64,000 bases of DNA, from assembly GCF_032854445.1 (NCBI RefSeq), contig NC_088297.1, positions 16,131,127 through 16,195,126 of the forward strand, given 5' to 3'. Source of the DNA: Liolophura sinensis (lineage: Eukaryota; Mollusca; Polyplacophora; Chitonida; Chitonidae). Within the stretch, counting starts at the first letter, position 1; every line of letters starts with the position of its first letter. The position numbers and the translations under genes are program-made. The notes under the pieces were generated by a model. It made no database searches. It had not been told where the DNA came from and saw nothing but the letters and a program-made list of their open reading frames with translations. Shown in pieces: positions 37,301 to 47,958 of the stretch.

Positions 37301-40300
37301 AATGACACAACCAAATCCTTTTCAGTCTCAATTTCATAAGATTTAAGTGCATAAATTCCACTAAAAAGAGTGCTTTAGTGGTTAAAAAATGTCGAAGATT
37401 TAGTACCTTGTCAAAAATGTTACGCAACTTTTGTTGACATTCATTTGCTGATCACAGAGGCAGAAATGACACTCCTTTTTTCAGGAAGTTCACAACTGTT
37501 CATCATCTCCATTTTCTCCATTGTTTATCTACCCTCAAACCAAGGTTAGTGTTAATGTAACAAAACAAAATGTAACAAAAGTAACTACTTTCCATGTTGA
37601 GGGCAACATACACTCTGTTTTCCAAGCTCCCCCCCACAACTGATGCTGCACAACTTACACTGTTTTTCAGGCCCTCCATTGATGCTGCACAACTGCATGC
37701 TTGGTTTCTTTTTCCTGGTACTTGTTTACAGATAACTTACCTCTTTTTGGACAGTCAGTTTCACTTTGATCCTCTTCGAATGAGGCTCTGTCCACACAAA
37801 TCCAGCATCTATCAAATTGACCTGCAACAAAACTTATTTAATAAATGTCATGTAACTGCTTAATTTTTCCAGCATATTGTACTAGAACGTATGAGCAGGT
37901 GATTGCCAGTTTCTAAAAGTCTAGCCTTTTGGTTACACTAGGAAATACTTGCTTGATTTACTGGATTGGGGTTTTACGCCGTACTCAAGAATATTTCACT
38001 TATATGATGGCAGCCAGCATTATAGTAGGAGAAATCCGGGACAGCCCAGGGGAAACCCATGACCATCTGTAGGTCGCCGACAGACCTACCCACGTATGGC
38101 CGGAGAGGAAGTCAGCATTAGCTGGACTTGAACTCACAGCGACCGCATTGGAGAAAGACATTGGAGCTGCGCTAGAGCACTAACCGAGTCACTGAGGCCC
38201 CTACTAGGAAAAAAAAACACATCATAACATTATGTACTTCACATGCCTGATTAGGTTAGCTTTGAACATATTGAACTGATCATCATGAAAATTAACAAAG
38301 TCTGGTCATACATATACATGCAGGAGAGATGTAAACAAAATTTTGCAAATATCTGTGAGTGCTTGGTGAGTGCTTTGTGAGTGCTTGGGGGTTTAACATC
38401 GTGCTCAACAATTTTTCAGTCATATGACAACAAAGGAATCCTTAGGGTGCATATAATGTACCTCCTTGTTGCAGGGCGGATTTCCACCACTCTTTTATCT
38501 AGTGCTTGCTTCACAGAGACGCCTTACTGAAGACAAGTAAGCCGCCCTGCCCGAGCCATTATACTGATACGAGTTACAACTTCGTCTTTTAAAAGTCTTA
38601 GGTGTGACTCGACCCAGGATTGATCCTGGATCTACCGCTCCCGAAGCGGGCAAATATATCTGTGTGCTGCATGTATGTTCTTCAGAGTTTGTGATCAAAA
38701 CCACATCCAAAAAACCTCAAGGTACATCAAGACTTAGAGGGAGACAAATATTGAAGCAAACGGGTTTATATCATGGTGAGAATGTATGCAAATTTTTATG
38801 GAAATCGGCCTACAACAGACAAAATCAGGTCTACAGACAGACAAGGAGCTTCCAGGATGCACCAACAACTTAATTACTGAGGGCGTAAAACAGGCTTGTG
38901 TAATAAGTACTTTGACTCTACCTTATTCAGTCCTTTCAGTTTCTTAAGACAGACGCCGAGGAGTTCTCGTGACTCCAGTTGAGCAGGCACCCATTGTGCC
39001 GGAGGTTGTAGATACCTGAAACAAACCAGTATTACCTGTATATAATACAATTTTATTTTTCTTCTCTTTGGTGTGAAGGAGTGGGGGAGGCGTCTAACCA
39101 ATATAAGATATCCCAAAGTTTTGGAGAGATTCTCAAGATAGTGTTGGCCTGGAAATGGCAGAGCGGTCATAAACCTCAACAATTCCCTAAACACCAATAA
39201 AACTGTATCCCTAATATCCTGACATCCAAAACACTGCTTACAAAACAGTTCCAACATTCAGTAACCTGCCCACAGTTGCTTCTTCACAGTAGTTCAGGTT
39301 TAGTCTATTAAGTTTGAGCACCATGTAGGAGCTTATGTCTCATGTTTTTGCAGCAGAACTGCGCAGCTTTCCCCCTGTTTATAGATGGGATTTGTGCACA
39401 ATTTTTGCAGAAGTACAGGGCAGTCTGTTTGGGGATTACCTCTCAGTTTGTTCAGTAATGTATTTACCTCTAACAATTTAAACAGAAGCACAGAAAAGTC
39501 TGTCTGGGGATTCCATCTGTTTAGTCATGTACCTCTTGCAATTTTAGCAGAAGTACAGGACAGCCTGATTTGAGATTTTAGCAGAAGTACAGGACAGCCT
39601 GTTTGAGGATTCCCTCTATTGAGTCACATACCTCTCACAATTTCTGCAAAAGTACAGAACTGCCTGTTTCGGAATTCCTTCTGTTATGTCCACTCTGGTC
39701 CTCACACAACCCACGCACATGTTGGTTGGGTTCGGCTCAATCTGTGTTCCGCACTCACAACACAGACTATAGAAAAACAAACAGGGTATACATAATACTC
39801 AGATTTTGGAAAACGGCGTGCGGAATTTGGGGAAATTTTAATACAGAATCGCATATTTTGAGAAAGATGTAAACGTATCAGGGTGCTGTGTATTTAAAGT
39901 TAGGTTACCTGGTAGGCCTACTTAACTTTGGTCACATACCTTGAATGCATTAACCAAAATCAAATATGTCACATTCGCAGTTCAGGATGAACACCACTAC
40001 ATTCCCCCAAATAGGGCAGCTGTGGTCAAATTAGCACCTAAATGCGGACAATGACCTTTGAAACTTGAGGTTGCAACTGCTTTTCACGGCCAATAAAATA
40101 GCAACATTTCAAAGTAACACATTCTATTTCTCATTTTCAGTTGCCCCATTGTTTTTACCATCATTTACAGGGAATTGGCGGTACGATGTCCAATGCAGAA
40201 TTGCAATGAAACAGCTATTCAATGAAATAAGCATGCCACCACTAGGTTAGAGCACAGGCTGCCAAGTGAAAATTAGCACCCAGCTCCTGTATACTGCGAG

Positions 40301-40884
40301 ATCTCGCTAAGTTTCTATTAAAAAAAAAATGGCAGCCATATGAAAAGCGAAAGTGACTTATAGGCCTATACAAATCACATTTTTGTTTCTAAAAGCTAAG
40401 TGTTCCAAACTTGCCCCAATCAAATAAATAAATAGGAACTTTTAAGCTGAGGTTGGTAACATGTAGCAGAGTGACTGCTTCACTGAAGGCATCAACCTTG
40501 TCTTTTCAACTGTCACATACACGTAACAGCGTAATAAATTCATGACACATCTCACTCAAAACAATAATTTTTTTTTGTGAAGTTAATGACTTCCACCATC
40601 ACGCCCCCCTCGTCTCATTTCAACCTTATTTATGTTTAGCTTAAAAGTCATCATTGTTTTAGACAACAATGCTTAGTGTGGTAAATTGAGTTAGCGCAAC
40701 TGCCTGCTTTTTCCCCAAGTTAAAAATATTTACCAACGAAAACTGCGCGCTTTATAATGAACAAATTTATTAACCACGGTTTGGAACACCACTTCATTTA
40801 GTTTTGACAAAAGAATTGAGGAAATGTAAACATGTCTTACATGAAACCGATGACATTTCGGTTTGTCTCCGGCACGTATTCCAT
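22797..40884 (-). CDS. NMD3: NMD3, 60S ribosomal export adaptor (complete, 15 exons)
   Basis: Adaptor that binds the nascent 60S subunit and links it to the exportin CRM1 for passage to the cytoplasm. Coding exons in gene order: 40884-40841, 39766-39632, 39015-38922, 37821-37741, 36647-36519, 35048-34958, 34215-34137, 32765-32669, 31865-31748, 30842-30700, 29241-29126, 27666-27594, 25320-25214, 23668-23598, 22933-22797. Every junction is GT-AG and in phase; the sum is 1515 nt, 504 residues plus TAG, against 503 in human NMD3. Four CxxC zinc pairs are visible: residues 17/20, 32/35, 55/58 and 140/143 (CDDC in MCDDCHRVEAKDFW). Other hallmarks are RYLQPP, TFNYKNTFSVEIVPICK and YYCRTHLGHLLNAGD, a basic NLS-like RIKRRKWKLK in exon 13, and a leucine-rich export signal ISLQEMLDDLHI near residues 479-490. 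The start MEYVPE matches the MEYM start of vertebrate NMD3. Introns are full of SINEs and tandem arrays, yet the coding frame is intact. Confidence 0.97.
22985..23622 (-). repeat. 29-30-bp array of exon-end/splice-donor copies in NMD3 intron 14
   Basis: Around 20 units. Read on the NMD3 strand, each is a variant of TGTCAACATTTATAAAG then GTAAGCAACAG. The unit nearest the gene's 5' side is the real end of exon 14, which spells the same sequence before its GTATGT donor. A block of about nine units is itself duplicated with a period of about 270 bp (23042-23300 and 23314-23569 nearly identical). About nine units keep a full AAAGGTAAGC donor. Confidence 0.9.
23670..24637. other. NMD3 intron 13, repeat-poor part
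   Basis: No coding exon and no recognised repeat; ordinary intron sequence. Confidence 0.5.
24638..24910 (-). mobile_element. SINE family A, full length
   Basis: Complete reversed copy ending in the tRNA-like head (CGCTAGCGCGCTAACCAACT, GAGCCACGGAGGCC). Target-site duplications ACGAGCGTT at 24629-24637 and 24911-24919. Confidence 0.92.
25327..25363 (+). repeat. Poly(A) tract in NMD3 intron 12
   Basis: Run of about 37 A beginning seven bases from the acceptor of exon 13 (exon ends at 25320 on this strand). On the NMD3 strand it is a long T tract, an extreme polypyrimidine tract. Confidence 0.85.
25384..25610 (+). repeat. Dispersed repeat family F, copy 1
   Basis: Similar to 61573-61800: shared blocks ACCACAAAAG, GAGGCAAA, GTGCT, TTCCACTAGAATACCATCC-type and GACTCT/CTCAGAATC. 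No coding capacity or terminal repeats identified. Confidence 0.55.
25943..26151 (-). mobile_element. SINE family A, head-truncated
   Basis: Reversed copy with target-site duplications CCACACTTCA at 25933-25942 and 26152-26161. Confidence 0.88.
26431..26650 (-). mobile_element. SINE family B, reversed 3' part
   Basis: GTGAGTGAGTGAGTGC, then GGGGTTTAACGTTGTACTTA, TCATATGACAAC, GGACGGATTTCCACCGCTC and GAGACGCCTTACCGAGGGC: family B read from the tail. Confidence 0.8.
26970..27540 (+). repeat. Dispersed repeat family E, copy interrupted by a SINE
   Basis: Left part contains AGGTGGTCTCAAATACTCAC and ATTTTCAAGTAC; right part contains AATAACTTTTCATGCTCTTT. These are contiguous in the copies at 44213-44640 and 59182-59600; here the SINE at 27162-27435 splits them. 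Confidence 0.6.
27162..27435 (-). mobile_element. SINE family A, full length, nested in repeat E
   Basis: Complete reversed copy with tRNA-like head. Target-site duplications AACAATATTAGA (27150-27161) and AATAATATTAGA (27436-27447). Confidence 0.9.
27874..28075 (-). mobile_element. SINE family A, degenerate
   Basis: Head to tail order preserved in reverse (TGCTGTACTCAAGAATACTT ... GGCCATACAGGCCCC) with several internal deletions. Confidence 0.7.
28434..28622 (-). mobile_element. SINE family A, head-truncated
   Basis: TTATTTATTTAATTGATG through CGCTGTACTCAAGAATATTT to CTTGAACTCCCGC. Confidence 0.82.
28676..28867 (+). mobile_element. MITE-like family D, copy 1
   Basis: About 190 bp beginning TAATTCATCAACTTTTTCGC and ending GAAAGGTTGAAGAATTA; the two ends are inverted copies. 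Interior shares CAGTGCAATTTATTCACAT and TTTTGGAGACAAAA with the copies at 44910, 47061 and 63289. Confidence 0.7.
28988..29120 (+). mobile_element. SINE family A, 5'-truncated
   Basis: From GTGGGTTTCCCTCGGGCTC to a long AATA tail that ends six bases before the NMD3 exon 11 donor region (exon starts at 29126). Confidence 0.85.
29600..29852 (-). repeat. 9-bp-period array in NMD3 intron 10
   Basis: Tandem ACCAGCCTT / ATCAACCTG / ACAAACCTT units, 9-bp period, about 28 units. On the NMD3 strand it reads as a repeating Leu-Val-Arg / Ile-Arg-Leu frame, which is an artefact of the period. Confidence 0.88.
30005..30282 (-). mobile_element. SINE family A, full length
   Basis: Complete reversed copy with tRNA-like head. 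Target-site duplications ACTTCATAATT at 29994-30004 and from 30283. Confidence 0.92.
31220..31458 (-). mobile_element. SINE family A, nearly full length with small deletions
   Basis: Reversed copy; target-site duplications TTATTCTTTGA at 31209-31219 and 31459-31469. Confidence 0.9.
32834..33068 (-). mobile_element. SINE family A, diverged
   Basis: GATTGGGGTTTTGATTCGAA, AGAATATTTCACTTATACGA, then diverged head with GTCAATGCGCCACACTGGC. Possible short duplication CATTAA at both sides. Confidence 0.78.
33600..33800 (+). repeat. Dispersed repeat family H, copy 1
   Basis: TTAATTCTTCAACCTTTTCA start shared with 37205-37400 and with the ends of family D; interior shares GCTTGCATCTTTAATGACAC and AGTGGTT. 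Confidence 0.55.
34310..34458 (-). mobile_element. SINE family A, 3' half
   Basis: Reversed copy from the AATA tail to GGGTGCTGGCAGATCTG; flanked by related AATAATGA bases, a probable target-site duplication. Confidence 0.8.
34499..34732 (-). mobile_element. SINE family A
   Basis: Second reversed copy only about 40 bp from the previous one, from TTATTTGACCGGTGTTTCAC to GGCCGCAGAGGCCCC. Confidence 0.82.
35620..36095 (+). repeat. Dispersed repeat family G, copy 1
   Basis: Shares GTTTCAAAGTTAAAGC, TCAAAAACTAATTTCGC and AAGGGAGGTAATTCAGAG in order with 47390-47830. Confidence 0.6.
36891..37045 (-). mobile_element. SINE family A, 3' half
   Basis: TTTATTTATTTATTTGATTG to GCCAGAGAGGAAGTCAGCG, reversed. 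Confidence 0.82.
37205..37400 (+). repeat. Dispersed repeat family H, copy 2
   Basis: CCCAATTCTTCAACCTTGTC start and GCTTGCATCTTTAATGACAC interior, as at 33600. Confidence 0.55.
37946..38202 (-). mobile_element. SINE family A, full length
   Basis: Reversed copy with head; target-site duplications ACTAGGAAA at 37937-37945 and 38203-38211. Confidence 0.88.
38350..38655 (-). mobile_element. SINE family B, nearly full length, reversed
   Basis: From GTGAGTGCTTGGGGGTTTAA through GGGCGGATTTCCACCACTC to the tRNA-like head GACTCGACCCAGGATTGATC and CCGCTCCCGAAGCGGG. Confidence 0.85.
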
Positions 40885-41970
40885 TTTTCTTCAAGCGTCA
40901 GTCAAAAGAGATTGTGAAAACTTCTACTGAAATCCAAGGACTTCAGGCTGTTCTATTGACCATGTGTTGGGTAATGACGAATGCATCCGAAGCTAACATA
41001 GCAGATACGTCACCACTGTTTCGTATTCAGGTGATCTACGAAAATGCATTCAAAAAATTGGTAGCTGTAAATACAATTTGCACAACGTATTGAAAATTAC
41101 TCGGTAATTTAAAAAAAAGGGTGATTGAAACGACTTGTGCTCAGGGGAATCATCCCCACACCAAGTTGAGGGACTAGAACCTACCGCATACCTTTTAAAA
41201 TATGTTAAATAAAGGTCAAATCTCTAAAATACGTTATACTTATGTATGATATTAATAACAAAAAAAATCTTTTGCATTTATTCGCCCATTATTTGCTACC
41301 TATATACATGTGTTTTATAATCGATGTTATGGTGGAAACTCGATTTAAACCCTCTTTTGCCCCAGTTACATTTTTTGACCGGGGGTAAATTTCGCCAGGG
41401 TAAATCGGTACACGCGACAACCTGTACAGACTTTCAGTGGTTTGACAGAAAACAAGAAGAGAAGAAGGTGTAAAAAAAAGTGTGTACATTTTGTTTATGT
41501 TATTTTTACCATTAAGGCTAAAGTTTATGTGCTTCAGTGTGTAAGCTCATGTCATTGCCTTCTAATGTCAGTCTTACAAATAAGATAAAATTAAGTAGAG
41601 CCACAACTCGTCACTGTGTCAATAACATATGCAGAGATTACTCAGTTATCAGTTTCCGTTACTGTCCATACCAAGCACTTTTATCATTGCCAGTAGTCCC
41701 CAACCGGCGGTGGGGTGGGTAGATGAGAGTTTTTTTTGATGTTTTTCATGTAGTAACTGCTCTAGACAATGCCTGATTTTGTTAACATGATTTGCATGTA
41801 TTAAGTTGAGGTTGCGACAGTGAGTTTTACATGGCTTATATTGGTTCAAGAAGTCAAACAGTACACCATAGGCCGGCATTGCAACTTTTGACTGAGCTCT
41901 GTATAGCTTTGATTACGTATACTGACACAGCCCTGTTAAATGGATTTATGTTTGTCTACTATGTGACAGT
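40885..41970. promoter_or_regulatory. NMD3 upstream region
   Basis: Sequence upstream of the NMD3 start codon, with no interspersed repeats in the first kilobase. No TATA box obvious on the NMD3 strand. A divergent plus-strand gene may start here but no exon is supportable. Confidence 0.3.
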
Positions 41971-41982
41971 TACTTCTGTGTA

Positions 41983-42260
41983 GGGGCCTCCGTGGCTCAG
42001 CTGGTTAGCACACTAGCGCAGCGTAATGACCCAAGAGCCTCTCTCCAATGCTTTCGCTGTGAGTTCAAGTCCAGCTCACGCTGGCTTCCTCTTCTGGCCG
42101 TACGCTTCTGGCCGTACATGGGAAGGTCGACCAGCAACCTGCGGAAGGTTGTGCGTTTCCACCAGGCTCTGTCCGGTTTCCTCCCACCATAATGCTGGCC
42201 GCTGTCGTGTAAGTGAAATATTCTTGAGTACAGCGTAAAGCACCGATCAAATAAATAAAT
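41983..42260 (+). mobile_element. SINE family A, full length (good reference copy)
   Basis: Begins GGGGCCTCCGTGGCTCAGCT (A-box-like TGGCTCAGCTGG), B-box-like GAGTTCAAGTCC, ends CACCGATCAAATAAATAAAT. Target-site duplications ACTTCTGTGTA at 41972-41982 and 42261-42271. The tRNA-like promoter marks it as RNA polymerase III derived. Confidence 0.94.
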
Positions 42261-42271
42261 ACTTCTGTGTA

Positions 42272-42890
42272 AAAAAGCCCATGGGGTTGCTGTTTACCTG
42301 CAAGAGGCACTATTGCTTATGTCAGTTCATTGAAGAATCAAGATCTGCTTCTCACAGATTGAATGAGCAATGAGTCAGCGAATAACAGCAACCTCAACTT
42401 TACAAAACCCTTGATAACATCAGAGAGATTCCCCTTTAGAAGGCATTCAAACACCATTTTCATGAATGTACAAGTAGAAAATCGTGAAATAGTCGAACTG
42501 GTGAAAGGTCTGTGGCTTACCATAATAGCGGATTTGGAGCGGATCTTCTATGGCAGTTGGTCAACGAGACCATTTAGCTGGTGGGTTCATATTTGTTCAG
42601 ATTTTGGTGAAAGAAAATATTCCATCAGTGGCTCCTAACATGTCTGAAGGGACTTTTGTCTGTGTGCCAGTGCAAACATACAGTTTGAAAATTAACTGTT
42701 ATCCTGCTTCCATGTATGTTGCTCAGGATGAATTGTATGAATTCTCATTGGTTGTTAACTAGCTTCTGTTTGGTAACTTTTGATGAAACTTGGTATGCCG
42801 ATTCTTTTAGTAAAACCTCAGATCTGGTGCAAAAATCATTAGGAGTCATGCAGTAGTTTGATTTTTATATTAAACAATTTCCTTGACTGG
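42272..42890. other. Non-repetitive stretch, no gene supported
   Basis: Contains two overlapping open frames (42363-42638 and 42550-42762) without recognisable motifs or convincing splice sites; could hide an exon of the gene ending at 52322. Confidence 0.3.
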
Positions 42891-42894
42891 CATA

Positions 42895-43235
42895 TAAATG
42901 TTTAGAGCATCTCTGGCGAAGTCGGGAGATTTGGGATCAGACCTGGGTTTGGTCATACCAAAGACTTTGTAAATGGTACCTGTTGCTGTTTGCTTGGAGG
43001 CTAGGACAGCGAGATTAGAACAAGGAAACAGGCAGTATAATATGAGTGGATGAGGTGTCATGTCTGGTGTCTTCGACGTAATACTTCAGTGGCGGCAGCA
43101 CTTTGGCAGCATGGATTTGTCCTGCCGCAAGAGGACACAATATATGCACAAAAAAATGCACCTAATTACCCCTCAACTTCATTTGACTAAAAGATTGTTA
43201 AGCACAACGTTGAACCCACAAGCATGCACACATTT
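42895..43235 (+). mobile_element. SINE family C
   Basis: Head AGAGCATCTCTGGCGAAGTC, GGATCAGACCTGGGTTTGGT; body GTCATGTCTGGTGTCTTCGA; tail TTAAGCACAACGTTGAACCC. Shares layout with 44042 and 62026-62495. Confidence 0.65.
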
Positions 43236-43469
43236 ACCTTGACTGTGATTGGTTGTTGGTTTCTGTCATGTCCGTGGAATGACTGCTTCAAACATTTTCA
43301 AAATTTTGAGAAAGTTTTTTTGTGCAAATTCATTTTATGATGCTTAAGATCAAGTTCGTAAACCAGCTTTGTAAAGTTATTGCTAACATGTATTTAGTGT
43401 GGAATGTGATCAGGGGAATTTTCTGAATTTGACTGTTTTATTGGAACCAGTGTACACTGTATTCTAGTC

Positions 43470-43832
43470 AGTCGGACCCGATACCACAGTTGGTAGAGCG
43501 TCTGCTTCGGGAGCGGTAGATCCTGGGTCAATCCTGGGTCGAGTCACACCTAAGACCTTAAAAGAGGAAGTTGTAACTTCCTCGCTTGGCGTTCAGCATG
43601 AAGGGGGTAGTACAATGACTGGTTGACCCGTATCATTATAATGGCTCTGGCGGGGCGGCTTACTTGCCTTTGGTAAGGCGTCTCAGTGAAGCAGGACTTG
43701 ATAAAAGAGCGGTGGAAATCCATCCTGCAACAAGGAGGTACATGACATGCACTCTAAGGATTCCTTCCATGTCATACGACTGAAAAATTGTTAAGTACGA
43801 CGTTAAACCCCAAGCACTCACTCACTCACTGG
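43470..43832 (+). mobile_element. SINE family B, full length (reference copy)
   Basis: tRNA-like head GGACCCGATACCACAGTTGG, GTAGAGCGTCTGCTTCGGG and B-box-like GGGTCGAGTCAC; tail AAGTACGACGTTAAACCCCA then CTCACTCACTCAC. Confidence 0.9.
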
Positions 43833-44041
43833 CTGCCATGTTTTGTGTGGGTAGAGGTAATGAGACTGAGAGTAGAGTATAATACTTGCGCACCTAGTGT
43901 ATGACTCGACCCTGATCTAAAACCATAGCTTACAGCAGGTTTTGAGTACCTGATACACATGAGCGTGCAAATCAGCAATGGTGTTAGAATTTACTTTAAG
44001 TTAATACTTCAATACATGGTGTTTCTCCGGCCTGCTACAGG

Positions 44042-44215
44042 GTCGGTTTGGTGGCCCAATGACCAGAGCATCCACCTCAGAGTTGGGATCAAACTTGGGC
44101 CTGGTCATACCAGAAACTTTAAAAATGGTATTTGTAGCTGCCTCGCTTGGCGCTCAGCATTGAGAGATCAAGAAGCAGGTCTGGTTGGCCAGGTGCCATT
44201 AATAATACATAATAA
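44042..44215 (+). mobile_element. SINE family C, 5' part
   Basis: GGTGGCCCAATGACCAGAGC, GGATCAAACTTGGGCCTGGT, TAGCTGCCTCGCTTGGCGCT; tail missing. Confidence 0.65.
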
Positions 44216-44640
44216 TGTTCTAAATAAGGATGTGATGCATGTCTAATATATTTATTGGAATGTAAATATGTTGTATATATCCACACATAAGCATTTAATC
44301 TGAATTGTGATAATATTTATGACTGTATTAAAAATATAAATATGATCAGAATCCAGGTTGTACACATTTGTTAGCTGACAAGACCTACTTCTAGTGCAAA
44401 TATATTTATTAAACATGTGTTACATCCTCATTTATAACATTATAGCACGAAGACTATATGTACCAAAAGGTGGTCCTAAATAAAAGCCAAAAACAAAAGA
44501 TATTTTTAATTGGTTTTTTGTCTTTAAAGAAAAATCTAAAAACAAAAAAAATCTCAAGACCACATTTGCGACTAACTTTTCACACTCTTTCAACATGAGG
44601 TTTTCTCCACCTTTAAATTAACCCCTAACAAACAGTTACA
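44213..44640 (+). repeat. Dispersed repeat family E, copy 2
   Basis: AGGATGTGATGCATGTC, CATAAGCATTTAATCTGAAT, TATTTATGACTGTATTAAAA, ACCAAAAGGTGGTCC: same order as at 59182-59600. Non-coding. Confidence 0.75.
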
Positions 44641-44909
44641 AAGAAAATCCATTCGTGCATGTACATTTCTATGCATTTTGGTTTATTGAACAGTTTCCTT
44701 TTCTAGATATATCCACAGCATTGTATGTTCCCCACCTGTGCCTACTAGATAAACAAATTTACAACTTTAGCATATTGTAGAGTACATATACACAGGAATC
44801 AATATTTGATTTTGTCAATTTTGTGAGAATTTTCTCCACCGGCTCATGTACATTTTAATACATTGTCGACAGTGACCTTGTTCTGTGATATGTGTGTATG
44901 TATGTACTC

Positions 44910-45120
44910 TAGTTCCTCAACCTTTTTGGCATACAAAAGAGCAACTTTCAGTGAAGTTTATGCACATTTGAATTCGATTTGGGAGACAAAACTGCATTGG
45001 TCAGACTGACCAGTGTCGGGGCTTCACAAAAAGTATAATTTTGTCAGTCAACACAGAATAATGACTTCAGAATATATTTGAATAAACACCTTGTACACAT
45101 GTGAGAAGGTTGAAGAATTA
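44910..45120 (+). mobile_element. MITE-like family D, copy 2
   Basis: TAGTTCCTCAACCTTTTTGG at the left and GAGAAGGTTGAAGAATTA at the right, inverted to each other; 211 bp. Confidence 0.75.
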
Positions 45121-45448
45121 CAGTACACAGTATAACAGACGTTAAATTTTAAAATAATCCAATTCATCATGTTTTCAGTAATCCTGTTACATGTGCATTG
45201 CGATTCAGACCATTTCTGTTTTTGACAAATAATTTTGTCTTTCACTAAGTTAACTCATTCAGCCTCATCCTGTGTAGAATTTTTGTTCATATTAGAAAGG
45301 TGATTTGAGGTTTCTTTGAAATGTAGGATGGCACTTGTATCTTGTTTTCAAAATGTGAATTTTAACACCAAAAGTACTATTTTACAGTATTCGCCTCTTT
45401 ATTTGCTCCCCCCAAAAAATGTACTTTTACTCATTCAGCCTAATTCTT

Positions 45449-46840
45449 TATAGAGCCAGGTACATTACACCTGTATGGTATGAGCTAGGCACATTATGCC
45501 TGTACAGAATGAGCCAGGTACATTACACCTGCACAATGTGAGCAAGGTACATAACGCCTGTACAGTATGAGCCAGGTACATTACACCTGTACAATACGAG
45601 CCAGGTACATTACACCTGTACGATATGAGCTAGGTACATTACGCCTGTACAATATGAGCCAGGTACATTACACCTGTTCAGTACGAGCTAGGCACATTAC
45701 ACCTGTACAGTATGAGCAAGGTACATTACACCTGTACAGTATGGGCCAGGTACATTACACCTGTACAGTATGAGCTAGGTACATTACACCTGTACAGTAT
45801 GAGCTAGGTACATTACACCTGTACAATATGGGCCAGGTACATTACACCTGTACAGAATGAGCCAGGTACATTACACCTGTACAGTATGAGCCAGGTACAT
45901 TATGCCTGTACAGTATGAGCCAGGTACATTACACCTGTACAATATGAGCCAGGTACATTACAGCTGTATAGTATGAGCTAGGTACATTACACCTGTACAG
46001 TATGAGCCAGGTACATTACGCCTGTACAATATGAGCTAGGTACATTCCACCTGTACAGTATGACCTAGGTACATTACACCTGTACAGTATGTGAGAGTTA
46101 CATTACACCTGTACAGTATGAGCCAGGTACATTACACCTGTACAGTATGAGCCAGGTACATTACGCCTGTACAATATGAGCTAGGTACATTACACCTGTA
46201 CAGAATGAGCCAGGTACATTACACCTGTACGGTATGAGCCAGGTACATTGTGCCTGTACAGTAAGAGCCAGGTACAGTACACCTGTACGGTATGGGCCAG
46301 GTACATTACACCTGCACCATGTGAGCAAGGTACATTACGCCTGTACCTTATGAGCCAGGTACATTACACCTGTACAGTATGAGCCAGGTACATTATGCCT
46401 GTACAATATGAGCCAGGTACAGTACACCTGTACAGTATGAGCTAGGTACATTACACCAGTACAGAATGAGCCAGGTACATTACACCTGTACAGTATGAGC
46501 CAGGTACATTACACCTGTACAGTATGAGCTAAGTACATTACGCCTGTACAATATGAGCTAGGTACATTACACCTGTAAAGTATGAGCCAGGTACATTATG
46601 CCTGTACAATATGAGCCAGGTACAGTACACCTGTACGGTATGAGCTAGGTACATTAGACCTGTGCAATATGAGCTAGGTACATTACACCTGTACGGTATG
46701 AGCCAGGTACATTACACCTTTACATTATGAGCCAGGTACATTACGCCTGTACAGTATGAGCCAGGTACAGTACACCTGTACAAAATGACCAGGTACATTA
46801 CGCCTGTACCTTATGAGCCAGGCACAATACATACATGTAC
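45449..46840 (+). repeat. 29-bp minisatellite, about 47 copies
   Basis: Unit GAGCCAGGTACATTACACCT then GTACAGTAT. Nearly uninterrupted for 1.4 kb. Most units contain CAGGTA and ACACCTG in an inverted arrangement around a 7-base spacer. Not coding. Confidence 0.95.
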
Positions 46841-47060
46841 ATAAACTACCTACGTAGCCAACCTTGATCCACCCCCAACCAATCCACAGCTGTTTACACG
46901 GTGACAATAATACCTATACGCACCAGTTGCAGTTCATATGTTTGTGTATGGCACTCCCACAGGCTTGTCGATAACCAGTGTTATGGTTAGGGCAGGAGAT
47001 TTGGGCTGGGAGGTCAGTTCTTTTGATATTCAGTATTGTACCATGTTGTTGTTAATACCC

Positions 47061-47270
47061 TAATTCCTCAAGCTTTTGGCACATGAAAGAGCTACTATGA
47101 GTGCAATTTAGGAACAATTACAATTATATTTTGGAGACAAAACTATGTTGGTTGGATTGGCCAATCTCATAGCTTGGTAAAAGGTGTAATTTTATCAATC
47201 TACACAGAATAATGCCTTCAGATTATGCTTGAATAAACATCTTACAAACATGTGAAAAGGTTGAGTTACA
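47061..47270 (+). mobile_element. MITE-like family D, copy 3
   Basis: TAATTCCTCAAGCTTTTGGC to TGTGAAAAGGTTGAGTTA, interior TTTTGGAGACAAAACTATG and AATGCCTTCAGATTATGCTT. Confidence 0.72.
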
Positions 47271-47325
47271 TTATACTGGTAATATAGCTTAGGTATTGCA
47301 CAGCTAATAGGACAGCACCGAATTA

Positions 47326-47342
47326 CCCCCCCCCCCCCCCCT
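47326..47342 (+). repeat. Poly(C) tract
   Basis: About 16 C after GAATTA; second long C run in the window. Confidence 0.8.
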
Positions 47343-47389
47343 CGGGATCGCTCTCCCATTGCATTTCTTAAAAGGTAAGCTGTTCTTAT

Positions 47390-47830
47390 ATTGTAGGTTG
47401 GACCTCTGGAAATGGCTACTGCCAAGTTTCAAAGTTAAAGCTGCGTAGGCTAATGGAAGACAACTCTCTCAAGCTGAAGACATTTAGGCGAAATTTAGAT
47501 ATTCCCGAGTGTGATTTATGTAGGCTACAGTGTACAACAAACTGTTGGAGCAAGCTCAAACATGCATATATTCAGCATTTCAGCATTTCTGGAACTCGCA
47601 GTGGCTGATTTTCTACATTCTGCTGCCTAGAAAATAGTCCACACTGTCACTGTCATGATGTACATGTAACCAACATGTACATGTAGTTTCATTCGTGTCA
47701 GTAGGCAGTGTTTCACTTCCCGTAGTCAGTCGTGTCTCAAAAACTAATTTCGCCTTGTGTCATAGCTGGCATTCTGTGGAAAGGGAGGTAATTCAGAGGA
47801 GGTCTATTAGAATGTATGTCACGTTTAAAG
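47390..47830 (+). repeat. Dispersed repeat family G, copy 2
   Basis: Co-linear with 35620-36095 through several short conserved blocks. Confidence 0.6.
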
Positions 47831-47958
47831 AAATTCAGGTTTTTATGTAAAGGTTTTCACTTTGAGTTGTATTAAATGATTGTTTAAAATATATATTATA
47901 TGTATATATATATGATTTATATGTTAGGCAATTAATCCTCACAGACTCAGACATTTGA

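Noticed and set aside
42363..42762. Exons of the gene ending at 52322
   Set aside because: Two overlapping open frames but no convincing acceptor/donor pair or protein motif; left as unannotated sequence.
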